Of a DNA stretch of 64,000 nucleotides, positions 46,004-55,280 are shown piece after piece (position 1 is the first letter of the stretch; every line of letters begins with the position of its first letter). The translations under genes were made by a program, and so were the position numbers. The DNA is taken from positions 62,001 to 126,000 of the forward strand of contig NZ_JAACFT010000012.1 of assembly GCF_029051685.1 (NCBI RefSeq), in the 5' to 3' direction. This DNA is from Bradyrhizobium sp. CSA207 (GTDB lineage: Bacteria > Pseudomonadota > Alphaproteobacteria > Rhizobiales > Xanthobacteraceae). The notes below the pieces were generated by a model. That model saw nothing but the letters and a program-made list of their open reading frames with translations. It did no database searches and was not told where the DNA came from.

Positions 46004-46354
46004 GCCTAGTTCCTGTGTTCGCGATTTAACCGCATTGCAGCCAAGAGGTTGTCACCCGCTTGCCCATCAACTCACCGTGACGCCCGTGGTGCCAGTAGCT
46101 CGGCTTGCAGGGGTCATCCGCCATATGGGTGGGAATTGAGCAAGTCCGGGTTCAACGGCCAAAAACGCAGCAAAATAAACGCCATCGCCATGGACGCGAC
46201 CGCGCAGAGATATGGCCCGGTCAGGGCCTTGTCAACGGCGGCCGCATTGCGGCTAATTCATCATTTTGACAGACTTTTCGCGTTGCCAAGCCCCCTTGAT
46301 TGGGCGAGTGTCCGCCCCGCTCGAGCAGCCCCCAGCTTCAACAAAGGATTTTGC
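46004..46354. other. Divergent intergenic region between secA and the PpiC gene
   Basis: About 350 bases with no repeat element and no convincing gene. It must contain both promoters. An open frame upstream of the PpiC start (from 46049) is not protein-like. Confidence 0.5.
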
Positions 46355-47275
46355 ATGACCACCTCGTTCCCGGTAACGAAAACCGGCCTGCGCTTCGGCC
46401 TCGCCACCGCCCTTGTGGGCTGCCTTGCGCTGGCGCTGATCGCGGGTCCCGGCCGGGCTGCCGATGACCCGGTCCTGGCGAAGGTCAATGGCTTGGACAT
46501 CAAGAAGAGCGACGTCGCACTGGCCGAAGAGGAACTCGGGCCGAGCCTCGCCCAGATGGATCCCGCGACCAAGGACGAGAACGTCCTGTCGTTCCTGATC
46601 GACATGAAGATCGTTGCCAAGGCCGCCGAGGACAAGAAGATCGGCGACAGCGATGAATTCAAGAAGCGCATGGCGTTCGCCCGCAACCGCCTCCTGATGG
46701 ACGGCCTGCTCGCCAGCGAAGGCAAGGCGGCGACCACCGACGATTCCATGAAGAAAGTCTATGAGGAGGCCTCCAAGCAGATCACCGGCGAGCAGGAAGT
46801 GCGCGCCCGCCACATCCTGGTCGAGACCGAGGACGAGGCCAAGGCGGTGAAGGCCGAGCTCGACAAGGGCGCCGATTTCGCCGAGCTCGCCAAGAAGAAG
46901 TCCAAGGATCCGGGCTCCGCCGACGGCGGCGACCTCGGCTTCTTCACCAAGGAGCAGATGGTGCCGGAATTCTCCACCGTGGCCTTCGCGCTCGAGCCGG
47001 GCAAGATCTCCGATCCCGTGAAGTCGCAGTTCGGCTGGCACATCATCAAGGTCGAGGAAAAGCGCAGCCGCAAGGCGCCAGACTTCGCCCAGGTCAAGCC
47101 GCAGATCGAGCAGTACGTCGCCCGCAAGGCCCAGGCCGACTACGTCGCCAAGCTCCGCGCTGAGGCCAAGGTCGAGCGGATGGACCAGCCGGCGGATGCG
47201 GCGAAGACCGACACCAAGCCGGCCGACGCGGCCAAGCCTTCCGACAGCAAGATGGCGCCGCCCGCGAAGAAGTAA
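46355..47275 (+). CDS. Periplasmic peptidylprolyl isomerase (parvulin/PpiC type)
   Basis: A 306-residue exported foldase. The ATG at 46355, preceded by AAAGGA, gives a basic N-terminus, a hydrophobic signal and a GRAADD cleavage region. Residues about 40-130 form a SurA-like chaperone region. The PPIC rotamase domain follows: VRARHILVETEDEAKAVKAE, then GGDLGFFTKEQMVPEF and FGWHIIKVEEKR. The C-terminus is a charged Ala/Lys/Pro tail. Probably helps outer-membrane protein folding. Confidence 0.93.
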   Translation: MTTSFPVTKTGLRFGLATALVGCLALALIAGPGRAADDPVLAKVNGLDIKKSDVALAEEELGPSLAQMDPATKDENVLSFLIDMKIVAKAAEDKKIGDSDEFKKRMAFARNRLLMDGLLASEGKAATTDDSMKKVYEEASKQITGEQEVRARHILVETEDEAKAVKAELDKGADFAELAKKKSKDPGSADGGDLGFFTKEQMVPEFSTVAFALEPGKISDPVKSQFGWHIIKVEEKRSRKAPDFAQVKPQIEQYVARKAQADYVAKLRAEAKVERMDQPADAAKTDTKPADAAKPSDSKMAPPAKK

Positions 47276-47320
47276 GAATTCGCTGTCACTTCGCGGACGC
47301 CAATAGTATCTAACGTCGCA

Positions 47321-47343
47321 ATGGCCGGGCTTTGCCCGGCCAT
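47321..47343 (+). terminator. Hairpin between the PpiC gene and argJ
   Basis: ATGGCCGGGC/GCCCGGCCAT stem with a TTT loop, 34 bases upstream of the argJ start. No T tract follows, so it may be a weak terminator or a processing site. Confidence 0.5.
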
Positions 47344-47376
47344 CTGCATATCCAGATCCCATCAAGGCGCCTCGCT

Positions 47377-48618
47377 ATGTCCTCATCCGTCTCCCCGCTC
47401 GCCCCGAAACACGTTCCCGACATGCCCGTGATCGCGGGCGTGAGGCTCGCGACGGCCGAGGCCGGCATCCGCTACAAGAACCGGACCGACGTGCTGCTCG
47501 CGGTCATGGACAAGGGCACCGCGGTCGCGGGCGTCTTCACCAAGTCGAAATGCCCGTCTGCGCCGGTGGAATGGTGCCGCGCCAAGCTGAAGGGCGGCAA
47601 GGCGCAGGCGCTGGTGGTCAATTCCGGCAACGCCAACGCCTTCACCGGCAAGACCGGCCGGGCGTCAACCGCGCTGACCGCGAAGATCGCGGCCAAGGCC
47701 GTCGGGTGCAGCGAGAGCGAGATCTTTCTCGCCTCCACCGGCGTGATCGGCGAGCCGCTCGACGCGACCAAATTCGACGGCGTGCTCGGACGCCTCGCCG
47801 AGAGCACAGAGCCCGCGAGCTGGCTCGACGCGGCCACGGCAATCATGACCACTGACACCTTCCCGAAGGTCGCAACCGCGACCGTGAAGCTCGGCAAGGC
47901 CAGGGTCACCATCAACGGCATGGCCAAGGGCGCCGGCATGATCGCCCCGGACATGGCAACCATGCTGTCTTTCATCTTCACCGACGCGCCGATCGCGCCG
48001 GCTGCGCTGCAAGCCCTGCTCAAGGGCGGCGTCGAGGACACATTCAACGCTGTCACCATCGACGGCGACACCTCGACCTCGGATACGCTGCTGGCTTTCG
48101 CGACGGGGGCCGCTGCCGAACACGGAGCGCCGAAGATCAGCCGCGCCGGCGATCCGCGCCTGAAGGCTTTTACCAGGGCGTTTTACGGTGTGCTCGCTGA
48201 TCTCGCCGAGCAGGTGGCGCGCGACGGCGAAGGCGCACGCAAGCTGGTCGAGATCACGGTCGAGGGCGCCAAGACCAAGGCCTCGGCGCGCAAGATCGCG
48301 ATGTCGATCGCAAACTCGCCGCTGGTCAAGACCGCAATCGCGGGCGAGGACGCCAATTGGGGCCGCGTGGTGATGGCGGTCGGCAAGGCCGGCGAGCCCG
48401 CCGATCGCGACAAGCTGTCAATTTCCTTCAACGGCATCCGCGTCGCCAAGAGCGGCGCGCGCGATCCGTCTTATGACGAGTTGCAGGTATCGGAAGCGAT
48501 GAAGGCACCGGAGATCGCGATCAAGGTCTCGCTCGGCCTCGGCAAGGGCCGCGACCGCGTGCTGACCTGCGACCTCACCAAGGAATATGTCGCGATCAAC
48601 GGGGATTACAGGTCGTAA
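47377..48618 (+). CDS. argJ: Bifunctional glutamate N-acetyltransferase/amino-acid acetyltransferase
   Basis: A 413-residue ArgJ, which recycles acetyl groups from N-acetylornithine to glutamate in the cyclic arginine pathway. The self-cleavage site is visible in [16 protein letters not shown], where Thr becomes the N-terminal nucleophile of the beta chain; [16 protein letters not shown] is another family motif. Start at 47377 gives [17 protein letters not shown]. Followed by mutT after 40 bases. Confidence 0.96.
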   Translation: MSSSVSPLAPKHVPDMPVIAGVRLATAEAGIRYKNRTDVLLAVMDKGTAVAGVFTKSKCPSAPVEWCRAKLKGGKAQALVVNSGNANAFTGKTGRASTALTAKIAAKAVGCSESEIFLASTGVIGEPLDATKFDGVLGRLAESTEPASWLDAATAIMTTDTFPKVATATVKLGKARVTINGMAKGAGMIAPDMATMLSFIFTDAPIAPAALQALLKGGVEDTFNAVTIDGDTSTSDTLLAFATGAAAEHGAPKISRAGDPRLKAFTRAFYGVLADLAEQVARDGEGARKLVEITVEGAKTKASARKIAMSIANSPLVKTAIAGEDANWGRVVMAVGKAGEPADRDKLSISFNGIRVAKSGARDPSYDELQVSEAMKAPEIAIKVSLGLGKGRDRVLTCDLTKEYVAINGDYRS

Positions 48619-48658
48619 ATCCTCTCCCTCAATCCAACGCGGGCAGCCCTTCTTAGCG

Positions 48659-49069
48659 ATGGCGGATCTCAAACTGACACTGGTGGTGGCCTGCGCGCTG
48701 ATCGACGCCGACAAGCGCGTCCTGATCGCACAGCGCCCCGAGGGCAAGACGCTCGCAGGCCTCTGGGAATTTCCCGGCGGCAAGCTCGAGCCCGGCGAGC
48801 GGCCGGAGCAAAGCCTGATCCGGGAGCTCGGCGAGGAGCTCGGCATTACCGTCGCCGAACCCTGCCTGGCGCCGCTGACCTTCGCGAGCTACGCCTACGA
48901 GACCTTCCACCTGTTGATGCCGCTCTACGTCTGCCGCCGCTGGGAAGGCCTGGTCACGGCGCGCGAAGGCCAAAGTCTCGCCTGGGTCCGCGCCAACAAG
49001 CTGCGCGACTATCCGATGCCCCCCGCGGACATTCCGCTGATCCCGCATTTGATTGATTTGCTGATGTGA
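48659..49069 (+). CDS. mutT: 8-oxo-dGTP diphosphatase (Nudix)
   Basis: A 136-residue Nudix hydrolase that removes oxidised guanine nucleotides. The Nudix box is complete: GGKLEPGERPEQSLIRELGE followed by ELGI. The N-terminus LTLVVACALIDADKRVLIAQRPEGK is typical of MutT. Start at 48659 is preferred; the longer frame overlaps argJ. Placement after argJ is common in related genomes. Confidence 0.93.
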   Translation: MADLKLTLVVACALIDADKRVLIAQRPEGKTLAGLWEFPGGKLEPGERPEQSLIRELGEELGITVAEPCLAPLTFASYAYETFHLLMPLYVCRRWEGLVTAREGQSLAWVRANKLRDYPMPPADIPLIPHLIDLLM

Positions 49070-49075
49070 GCTCCG

Positions 49076-49184
49076 CGTGCCCCGGACGCAGCGCGTAGCG
49101 CTGCCGAGCCGGGGCCCAGAAGCCACGAACTGGGTCCCGGCTCTGCGCAGCAGCGCAAGAACGCTGCAGCGCGTCCGGGACACG
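49076..49184. repeat. Dispersed inverted repeat, family E (copy 2)
   Basis: Ends cgtgccccggacgcagcgcg and gcagcgcgtccgggacacg; lies between the converging mutT and methyltransferase genes. Confidence 0.85.
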
Positions 49185-50045
49185 TCACTCTTTCCCCGCC
49201 TTCTTCACCGCCTCCGCCAGGCTCGCCTTGGCCGAACCAGGCTTGAGCGGCTGCTGCTGGCTTGCATGTGGTGCCCAGCCGGAGAGCCAGATGATATCGA
49301 ATGTCGCGCGGATGCGGCCGTCGGCGTCGGCAAAGCACTCGGCATAGATTTCAGCCATGCGCAGCAGTGTCGCGCGCCGGCTCGGCGTGCGGCGGCGCTC
49401 GATCAGCACATTGGCTGCGCCCATGCGGCGGAGATCCTGCATCAGTGCAAACGCATTGGCGTAGCGCACCACGACGCGGTCGACGTCGGTGACCGGCAGT
49501 GCGAAGCCCGCCCGCTGCAACAGCGCGCCGATGTCGCGCAAATCAGCGAACGGCGCCACACGCGGCGACACGCCGCCCTCGCGTTCGGCTTCCGCGGCAG
49601 CAAAGGCCTGGCGCAGCTCGGTCAGGCTGTCGCCGCCGATCATCGCCGCCAGCAGCAGCCCGTCCGGCTTCAGCGCGCGGCGGATTTGCGCGAGCACGCC
49701 CGGCAGGTCGTTGACGAATTGCAGCGCCAGCGCCGAGACGACGAGGTCGAGACTTTCGGCTGCGAAGGGCAGCTTCTCCGAACCCGCAGCATCGAGCTCA
49801 ATCCGCTGAAGTGACGGCAGCTGTGTGCGCAACGCGGCAAGACCCTCGCCGGGCGTCCAGAGATCGGCCGCCGCGCCAAACTCCCGCATCACCGCGGCCA
49901 GCCGGTCGGACATATCCTCAGCGACGCGATCGAGCAGGAAGCCCACCGCACCTTGCGCCTGCGCGCGGCGCTGCCGCACGTGCAGCAAGGCGCGATCGAA
50001 CAGGACGGGCGGATTTTGCGAATGACTTTGCGAGTCGTGGGCCAT
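49185..50045 (-). CDS. SAM-dependent methyltransferase, NDUFAF5/BioC-like
   Basis: A 286-residue class I methyltransferase resembling BioC and mitochondrial NDUFAF5. It starts MAHDSQSHSQNPPVLFDRALL and has ELDAAGSEKLPFAAESLDLVV, LQFVNDLPGVLAQIRRALKPDG and GGDSLTELRQAF. The classical AdoMet glycine-rich motif I is degenerate (DLWTPGEG). The ATG at 50045 excludes a family E repeat that lies in the longer frame. Substrate unknown. Confidence 0.85.
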   Translation of the reverse strand: MAHDSQSHSQNPPVLFDRALLHVRQRRAQAQGAVGFLLDRVAEDMSDRLAAVMREFGAAADLWTPGEGLAALRTQLPSLQRIELDAAGSEKLPFAAESLDLVVSALALQFVNDLPGVLAQIRRALKPDGLLLAAMIGGDSLTELRQAFAAAEAEREGGVSPRVAPFADLRDIGALLQRAGFALPVTDVDRVVVRYANAFALMQDLRRMGAANVLIERRRTPSRRATLLRMAEIYAECFADADGRIRATFDIIWLSGWAPHASQQQPLKPGSAKASLAEAVKKAGKE

Positions 50046-50088
50046 GCCGCTGGTTACGCCGATCTCGACGGTTCTGGCAATCTCCCCT

Positions 50089-50217
50089 CGTGTCCCGGAC
50101 GCGCTGCAGCGCCCCTTGCGCTGCTGCGCTGAGCCGGGACCCATGCTTCCGCGGGCGCGGCTTCTAGGCCCCGGCTCGGCCGCGCAATGCTTCGCATTGC
50201 ACGGCGTCCGGGGCACG
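50089..50217. repeat. Dispersed inverted repeat, family E (copy 3)
   Basis: cgtgtcccggacgcgctgca at one end, gcgtccggggcacg at the other, with a nested gcaatgcttcgcattgc hairpin. It lies between the divergent methyltransferase and comF genes. Confidence 0.82.
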
Positions 50218-50268
50218 AGACCGAAGCGCGGCTTGAGCCCGCTGCGGTGTGACGCTAGCCTCCCCATC

Positions 50269-51066
50269 ATGGAAGCCGACACCGCCCCCTCACGTTCCAT
50301 CTCGACGCCTCTGCGTGCCGCATGGACGGCCGGGCGCCACGTGCTTGCGCGCGCGGCAAGGCTCGCGCTCGACATTGCGCTGCCGACGCTGTGCGTGTCC
50401 TGCCGCGAACCGGTCGATGGCGAGGGTGTTTGCGCGGCCTGCTGGGCACGGCTGTCGTTCATCGAACGGCCGTATTGCCCGCGGCTCGGCATCCCCTTCG
50501 TCTATGACCCCGGCCCCGACATGCTGTCGATGGAGGCGATTGCGAGCCCGCCGGCCTACCAGCGGGCGCGGGCGGCCGTGCGCTATGACGACGTGGCGCG
50601 CACGCTGGTGCATGCGCTGAAATACCAGGACCGCACCGATCTGGCGCCTGCCATGGGCCGCTGGATGGCGCGCGCCGGCACCGAACTGCTCATCGGGGCC
50701 GATATGCTAATTCCCGTTCCCCTGCATTGGCGACGGGCCTGGCGGCGCCGCTACAACCAGTCCGGGGCGCTGGCGCGAATCATCGAGCGGCAGAGCGGGG
50801 TTAAGGTGCGGGGCGAGGTGCTGCGCCGGGTGCGCGCCACCGAGCAGCAGATCGGCCTGTCGCGCGCCCAGCGCGCCACCAATGTACAGGGCGCATTCCA
50901 GGTATCCCCCGACCGTCAGGCCGAGGTTCAAGGCCGCCGAATCGTGCTGATCGACGACGTCCTGACGTCAGGCGCGACGCTGGATGCCTGCGCACGGGCT
51001 TTGCTGCGCGCCAAAGCGGCCCAGGTCGACGTGCTGGTGTTCGCCCGGGTTGTCGAGAGCCGGTGA
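50269..51066 (+). CDS. ComF family phosphoribosyltransferase-like protein
   Basis: A 265-residue ComF-type protein. The N-terminal part has cysteine pairs likely to bind zinc (CVSCREPVDGEGVCAACW). The C-terminal PRTase fold has the phosphoribosyl-binding loop VLIDDVLTSGATL. ComF relatives act in DNA uptake or as uncharacterised phosphoribosyltransferases. Start at 50269. It is followed after 47 bases by the glutaredoxin gene. Confidence 0.9.
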   Translation: MEADTAPSRSISTPLRAAWTAGRHVLARAARLALDIALPTLCVSCREPVDGEGVCAACWARLSFIERPYCPRLGIPFVYDPGPDMLSMEAIASPPAYQRARAAVRYDDVARTLVHALKYQDRTDLAPAMGRWMARAGTELLIGADMLIPVPLHWRRAWRRRYNQSGALARIIERQSGVKVRGEVLRRVRATEQQIGLSRAQRATNVQGAFQVSPDRQAEVQGRRIVLIDDVLTSGATLDACARALLRAKAAQVDVLVFARVVESR

Positions 51067-51113
51067 AGTCCCATATAGTTCAATGAATTCATGACATGAG
51101 AGCGCCAGACAAC

Positions 51114-51389
51114 ATGACCGCTGCTGTCGAGATCTACACGAGGCCGGGCTGCGGCTATTGTTCCGCCGCCAGGTCGCTTCTGACCCGCAAGAAGGCCGCC
51201 TTCACGGAATTCGACGTCGCCAAGAACCTGTCCTGGCGTGAGGAGATGTACGATCGTGCCGGTGACGACGCGACCTTCCCGCAGATCTGGATCGGCGGAA
51301 CCCATGTCGGCGGCTGCGACGATCTCTATGCGCTCGACCGCGAAGGCAAGCTCGACGGGATGCTCGAAAGCATCAAGGCCGTCTCATGA
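51114..51389 (+). CDS. grxC: Glutaredoxin 3
   Basis: A 91-residue dithiol glutaredoxin. The active site is CGYC in EIYTRPGCGYCSAARSLL, with TFPQIWIGGTHVGGCDDL giving the cis-Pro and GSH-binding GG..D elements. The ATG at 51114 yields the usual N-terminus; 51096 would add six residues. Its stop overlaps the next gene by four bases (ATGA). Confidence 0.94.
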   Translation: MTAAVEIYTRPGCGYCSAARSLLTRKKAAFTEFDVAKNLSWREEMYDRAGDDATFPQIWIGGTHVGGCDDLYALDREGKLDGMLESIKAVS

Positions 51390-52291
51390 GCCAGGATCAA
51401 GCGAAGGAACATCAAGCCAACGATCGTAGCTTCACCGCCGCCATGGTGCAGATGCGCACCGGCCTGATGCCCGAGCCGAGCCTCGATCAGGCAACCAAGC
51501 TGATCCGGCAAGCGGCGGCGAACGGCGCCGACTACGTGCAGACGCCCGAAGTCAGCAACATGATGCAGCTGAATCGGAAGGCGCTGTTCGAGCAGCTTCA
51601 GAGCGAAGACGACGACATATCGCTGAAGGCCTACCGCGCGCTCGCGTCCGAGCTGAAGATTCACATCCATGTCGGCTCGCTGGCGCTGCGGTTCTCGCCG
51701 GAGAAGGCGGTCAACCGCTCATTCCTGATCGGGCCCGAGGGCAATGTGCTCGCGAGCTACGACAAGATCCACATGTTCGACATCGAACTGCCGGACGGCG
51801 AGAGCTATCGCGAATCCGCCAATTACCAACCGGGCGAGACCGCCGTAATTTCCGACCTGCCCTGGGGCCGCATCGGGCTGACGATCTGCTACGACGTGCG
51901 GTTTCCCGCACTCTATCGCGCGCTCGCTGAGAGCGGCGCGTCCTTCATCACGGTGCCCTCTGCCTTCACCCGCAAGACCGGCGAAGCGCACTGGCACGTG
52001 CTGCTGCGTTCGCGCGCGATCGAGACCGGCTGCTTCATCTTTGCCGCAGCACAGGCCGGCCTGCATGAGAACAAGCGCGAGACCTTCGGCCATTCGCTGA
52101 TCATCGATCCCTGGGGCGAGATCCTCGCCGAGGGCGGCGTCGAGCCCGGCATCATCATGGCGAAGATCGACCCCGCCAAGGTGGAGACGGCGCGGAGGGC
52201 GATCCCGTCGCTGCAGCACGGCCGCCGCTTCGGCGTCACCGACCCCAAAGCAGGCCCCGACCACCTGCACCTCGTGCGGGGATCGGCATGA
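51386..52291 (+). CDS. Nitrilase-superfamily carbon-nitrogen hydrolase (Nit/omega-amidase-like)
   Basis: A 301-residue hydrolase. The Glu-Lys-Cys triad is visible in QTPEVSNMM, SYDKIHMFDIE and GLTICYDVRFP. It most resembles the Nit1/Nit2 branch, which repairs deaminated glutathione or acts as omega-amidase; the position directly after grxC fits a glutathione-linked role. Translationally coupled with grxC and with the next gene (4-bp overlaps at both ends). Confidence 0.92.
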   Translation: MSQDQAKEHQANDRSFTAAMVQMRTGLMPEPSLDQATKLIRQAAANGADYVQTPEVSNMMQLNRKALFEQLQSEDDDISLKAYRALASELKIHIHVGSLALRFSPEKAVNRSFLIGPEGNVLASYDKIHMFDIELPDGESYRESANYQPGETAVISDLPWGRIGLTICYDVRFPALYRALAESGASFITVPSAFTRKTGEAHWHVLLRSRAIETGCFIFAAAQAGLHENKRETFGHSLIIDPWGEILAEGGVEPGIIMAKIDPAKVETARRAIPSLQHGRRFGVTDPKAGPDHLHLVRGSA

Positions 52292-52770
52292 TCCGCTACG
52301 CGCTTCACTGCGATCGGGGCCACGCATTCGAAAGCTGGTTCCAGAGCTCGTCCGCGTACGATTCGCAAGTGAAGCGCAAGCTTGTGACCTGCCCGGCCTG
52401 CGGCTCGGCCAAGGTCGACAAGGCGATCATGGCCCCGCGCATCGTCGGCAAGAAGGGCCGCGGACGCGCCACGCCGCCGTCGGAGCCAGCCGCCGCGACG
52501 ACGCCCGAGGCTGCATCCTCCGGACCGACATCGCTGATGATGGCGCAGGAGCGCGAGCTGCGCGCCAAGCTCAAAGAGCTGCGTGATCACATCGTCAAGA
52601 ACGCCGACAATGTCGGCGAGCGCTTTGCGAACGAAGCGCGCGCGATGCATTACGGCGACAAGGAGCACCGGCCGATCTATGGCGAGGCCTCGCCCGACGA
52701 GGCGAAATCGCTGATCGAGGAAGGCATCGAGGTCTCGCCGCTGCCGACGCTGCCGGAAGACCGGAACTAG
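52288..52770 (+). CDS. DUF1178 family zinc-ribbon-like protein
   Basis: A 160-residue DUF1178 protein. N-terminal MIRYALHCDRGHAFESWFQSS and CPACGSAKVDKAIMAP suggest a zinc ribbon. The rest is a charged helical region ending near EGIEVSPLPTLPEDRN. It is the third gene of the grxC-nitrilase-DUF1178 operon, a layout conserved in alphaproteobacteria. Function unknown. Its stop overlaps that of the convergent transporter gene. Confidence 0.9.
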   Translation: MIRYALHCDRGHAFESWFQSSSAYDSQVKRKLVTCPACGSAKVDKAIMAPRIVGKKGRGRATPPSEPAAATTPEAASSGPTSLMMAQERELRAKLKELRDHIVKNADNVGERFANEARAMHYGDKEHRPIYGEASPDEAKSLIEEGIEVSPLPTLPEDRN

Positions 52771-53666
52771 ACTCCCACCAGCACCGCAACGCCGATCACA
52801 ATCAACGCGATACCTGCCAGCTCACGCGGCGCGATCGGTTGCTTGAACGAGTAGTAGGCGACGCCTTGCGCGAACAGGACCTCGATCAGTGCGAGCGTGC
52901 GGACATTGGCGGCCGCCGTCAGCGCGAAGGCCAGGAACCAGAACTGCGAAGAGAAGGCGCCCATGAAGCCGGCGAACAGCGACGGTTTCCACAAGTCCAA
53001 AATCGCCTGGAGCACCTTTGGCGCACGCCACAGCAGGTAGATGGTCAGGATCAGCGTCTGCACGAACAGGCCGAGCACCAGCGTGAACGAGGCGGCCGTC
53101 ACGAAGGACACGCCCGGCACGGCGATAATGGCTCCGCGGAAGCCGACCGCGGATAGCGCGAATGCCGCGGCCGCCACAAGCCCCAGGATGGTCGGCTTCA
53201 GTTCGGCAAAACTTTTCTCGCCGCCGGGCCGCAACGCGGTGATGACGACGCCGACGGTTGCGATCACGATCGCGAGCACCTTCAGCCAGGTCAGGTGATC
53301 GCCGAGAAAGACGAAGCCGAAGATCGCGGTCTGGATCGCCTCGGTCTTGAGGTACGCCGTCGTCACGACGAAGGAGCGGTCATTCATCGCCAGCAGCATC
53401 AAGCCGGTGCCGACGATCTGACTGAGTGCTCCGAGCAGCAGCCACGGCCAGAATGCCGATGGCGGCATGCCGAGATGATCGCCGGAGAAGATCAGCACCA
53501 CGCCCAAGAACAGCACCGAGAACGGGAAGCCGAACAGGAAGCGAATATTGGTCGCGCCCCAGGTCCCCAGCGGCTTGGTCAGCGACCGCTGCATCGCATT
53601 GCGCGCGACCTGCCCGGACGCGGCAATGATCGTGAAGGGAATCCAGAGGCTGGTGATGGAGAGCAT
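52767..53666 (-). CDS. DMT/EamA-family transporter
   Basis: A 299-residue inner-membrane protein with ten predicted helices in two EamA-like repeats (for example ALSQIVGTGLMLLAMNDRSF in the first half and VRTLALIEVLFAQGVAYYSF in the second). Such proteins export metabolites or amino acids; the substrate cannot be inferred. Monocistronic, followed by convergent DUF1178. Confidence 0.88.
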   Translation of the reverse strand: MLSITSLWIPFTIIAASGQVARNAMQRSLTKPLGTWGATNIRFLFGFPFSVLFLGVVLIFSGDHLGMPPSAFWPWLLLGALSQIVGTGLMLLAMNDRSFVVTTAYLKTEAIQTAIFGFVFLGDHLTWLKVLAIVIATVGVVITALRPGGEKSFAELKPTILGLVAAAAFALSAVGFRGAIIAVPGVSFVTAASFTLVLGLFVQTLILTIYLLWRAPKVLQAILDLWKPSLFAGFMGAFSSQFWFLAFALTAAANVRTLALIEVLFAQGVAYYSFKQPIAPRELAGIALIVIGVAVLVGV

Positions 53667-53772
53667 GGGGGGATGCAGGTGGGAGAGGAAGTTACGGCCA
53701 ACGTGCCGTCAGTGCTCCAGCAGGTCAATCACGCCCACGTCATAGGAGCGATGCTCTCGCCACAAATTCAGT

Positions 53773-53816
53773 GTCGTCCCGGCCTAGTGCGCAATTGCGC
53801 ACTAGGCCGGGACGAC
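53773..53816. repeat. Perfect 44-bp palindrome (collapsed family A element)
   Basis: The two 22-base halves are exact reverse complements with no loop. The arms are the family A terminus (gtcgtcccggcc) and the centre is the nested tagtgcgcaattgcgcacta seen in copies at 15477 and 20075. Confidence 0.9.
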
Positions 53817-53875
53817 AGCTTTGTAGTTGCTGCAGCTGACCTCTTACAAGCAACTCAGCCACTATGGGCAACGCC

Positions 53876-54649
53876 TCACACCATCGCTTCCGCCACGACC
53901 ATGTAGTTCACGTCCATATCGGAGGAGAGCGTCCATTTGTCGGCGAAGGGGCTGTAGACGACGCCGGCCTGCTCGGTAATGACGAGGCGATTGTCGAGGA
54001 GATGTTTGATCAACTCGTCGGGGGTGACGAACTTGTTCCACTCGTGAGTGCCGCGCGGCAGCCAGCGCAGGACGTATTCGGCGCCGACAATGGCGAGCGC
54101 AAAACTCTTCCAGTTTCGGTTCAGCGTCGAGACCACCATCAGGCCGTTCGGCTTCAGCATCGAAGCACAGCGCTTCAGGAACATGCCGACATCTGTGACG
54201 TGCTCAACCACCTCCATCGCGAGCACGATGTCGAAGCGCTCGCGCGGGTCGACTTCCTCGACCGTGGTGCAGCGATAGTCGATCGCAAGATGCCCCTTGT
54301 CGGCGTGCAGCTTGGCGGCGGCGATGTTGCTCTGGGACGGATCGATGCCGATGACCTGCGCCCCCAGCCGCGACAGCGGCTCGCACAGCAGGCCGGCGCC
54401 GCAGCCGATATCCAGCACGCGCAGGCCGCCGAGGCAGTTGAGGCTGCGTACATTGCGCTCGAACTTGCGGCAGGCGGCGTCGCGGATGTAGCCGAGGCGC
54501 AGCGGATTGATCCGGTGCAGCGGCGCCATCTTGCCCTTGGGGTCCCACCACTCCGCCGAGAGTTTTGAGAACTTCGCGATCTCGGCGGCGTCGACGGTCG
54601 AGCCCGGCTGGGGGGCTGCGGTTGCGGAAGTATTTTGCTGCATGCTCAT
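53876..54649 (-). CDS. ubiG: Ubiquinone biosynthesis O-methyltransferase
   Basis: A 257-residue SAM-dependent methyltransferase that performs both O-methylations in ubiquinone synthesis. Motif I is VLDIGCGAGLLCEPLSRLGA, with VIGIDPSQSNI and FDIVLAMEVVEHVTD following. The N-terminal KFSKLSAEWWDPKGKMAPLHRINPLR is diagnostic for UbiG. It lies 14 bases downstream of the PH-domain gene on the same strand and is probably co-transcribed. Confidence 0.95.
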   Translation of the reverse strand: MSMQQNTSATAAPQPGSTVDAAEIAKFSKLSAEWWDPKGKMAPLHRINPLRLGYIRDAACRKFERNVRSLNCLGGLRVLDIGCGAGLLCEPLSRLGAQVIGIDPSQSNIAAAKLHADKGHLAIDYRCTTVEEVDPRERFDIVLAMEVVEHVTDVGMFLKRCASMLKPNGLMVVSTLNRNWKSFALAIVGAEYVLRWLPRGTHEWNKFVTPDELIKHLLDNRLVITEQAGVVYSPFADKWTLSSDMDVNYMVVAEAMV

Positions 54650-54663
54650 GGTTACGCGCGGTC

Positions 54664-55131
54664 CTACCGCGTGGTGATCGAACTACGGAAGGCGAGCGGC
54701 GAGGCGATGGTCTCGATCGTCTCGATTCCCTCGCCGACGCCGCGAATCGTCACGTCGCCATAGTTAAGAATACGTCCAAGAATCGTCTGGTCGACGTCGA
54801 CGCTCTCGACCTTGTCCAGCGCCATCTCGAAGGTGCGGCGCTTGATGAAGCCGGTCTTGTGCACGACCCGCAAATTGGTGACGTCGGTCTCGGTCGTGAA
54901 GCGGTGGAACCAGCCCTTCACGGTCCAGTAGAGCGCTGCCAGCGCCGCCAGGCCGGAGGCGACGAGACACAGCAGCACGAGCCCCTCGACGATGGTTTGC
55001 CGGGACAGGATGAATAGGATGAGGGCTGCGATCCAGGCCAGAATGGCAGGAAAATAAAAGATCCAGTGCGCATTGGTCGAATACAGTACCCGCTCGCCCG
55101 GCTGGAGGATCTCGTCGATATAGCGCGCCAT
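54664..55131 (-). CDS. Bacterial PH domain membrane protein (YdbT/DUF304 type)
   Basis: A 155-residue protein with MARYIDEILQPGERVLYSTN at the N-terminus, two hydrophobic helices (about 24-43 and 52-71), and a C-terminal bacterial PH domain (TTETDVTNLRVVHKTGF, VESVDVDQTILGRIL). Start at 55131. Function unknown; upstream of ubiG and divergent from lysC. Confidence 0.88.
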   Translation of the reverse strand: MARYIDEILQPGERVLYSTNAHWIFYFPAILAWIAALILFILSRQTIVEGLVLLCLVASGLAALAALYWTVKGWFHRFTTETDVTNLRVVHKTGFIKRRTFEMALDKVESVDVDQTILGRILNYGDVTIRGVGEGIETIETIASPLAFRSSITTR

Positions 55132-55280
55132 AATCTCGATTAACCCATTACCCCCGTATCCGAGGCCGCAGGACCCGCTTGCCCCCGGCCCCGCCGCTAT
55201 GTATACGCGCGGTCGGCATCCGTGGGCCCGTCTCGCGCGGGTCACCATACTTATCCTTATAAGGGAATGCACGCGTCGTC

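Noticed and set aside
44201..46009. 602-codon plus-strand open frame
   Set aside because: Antisense shadow of secA.
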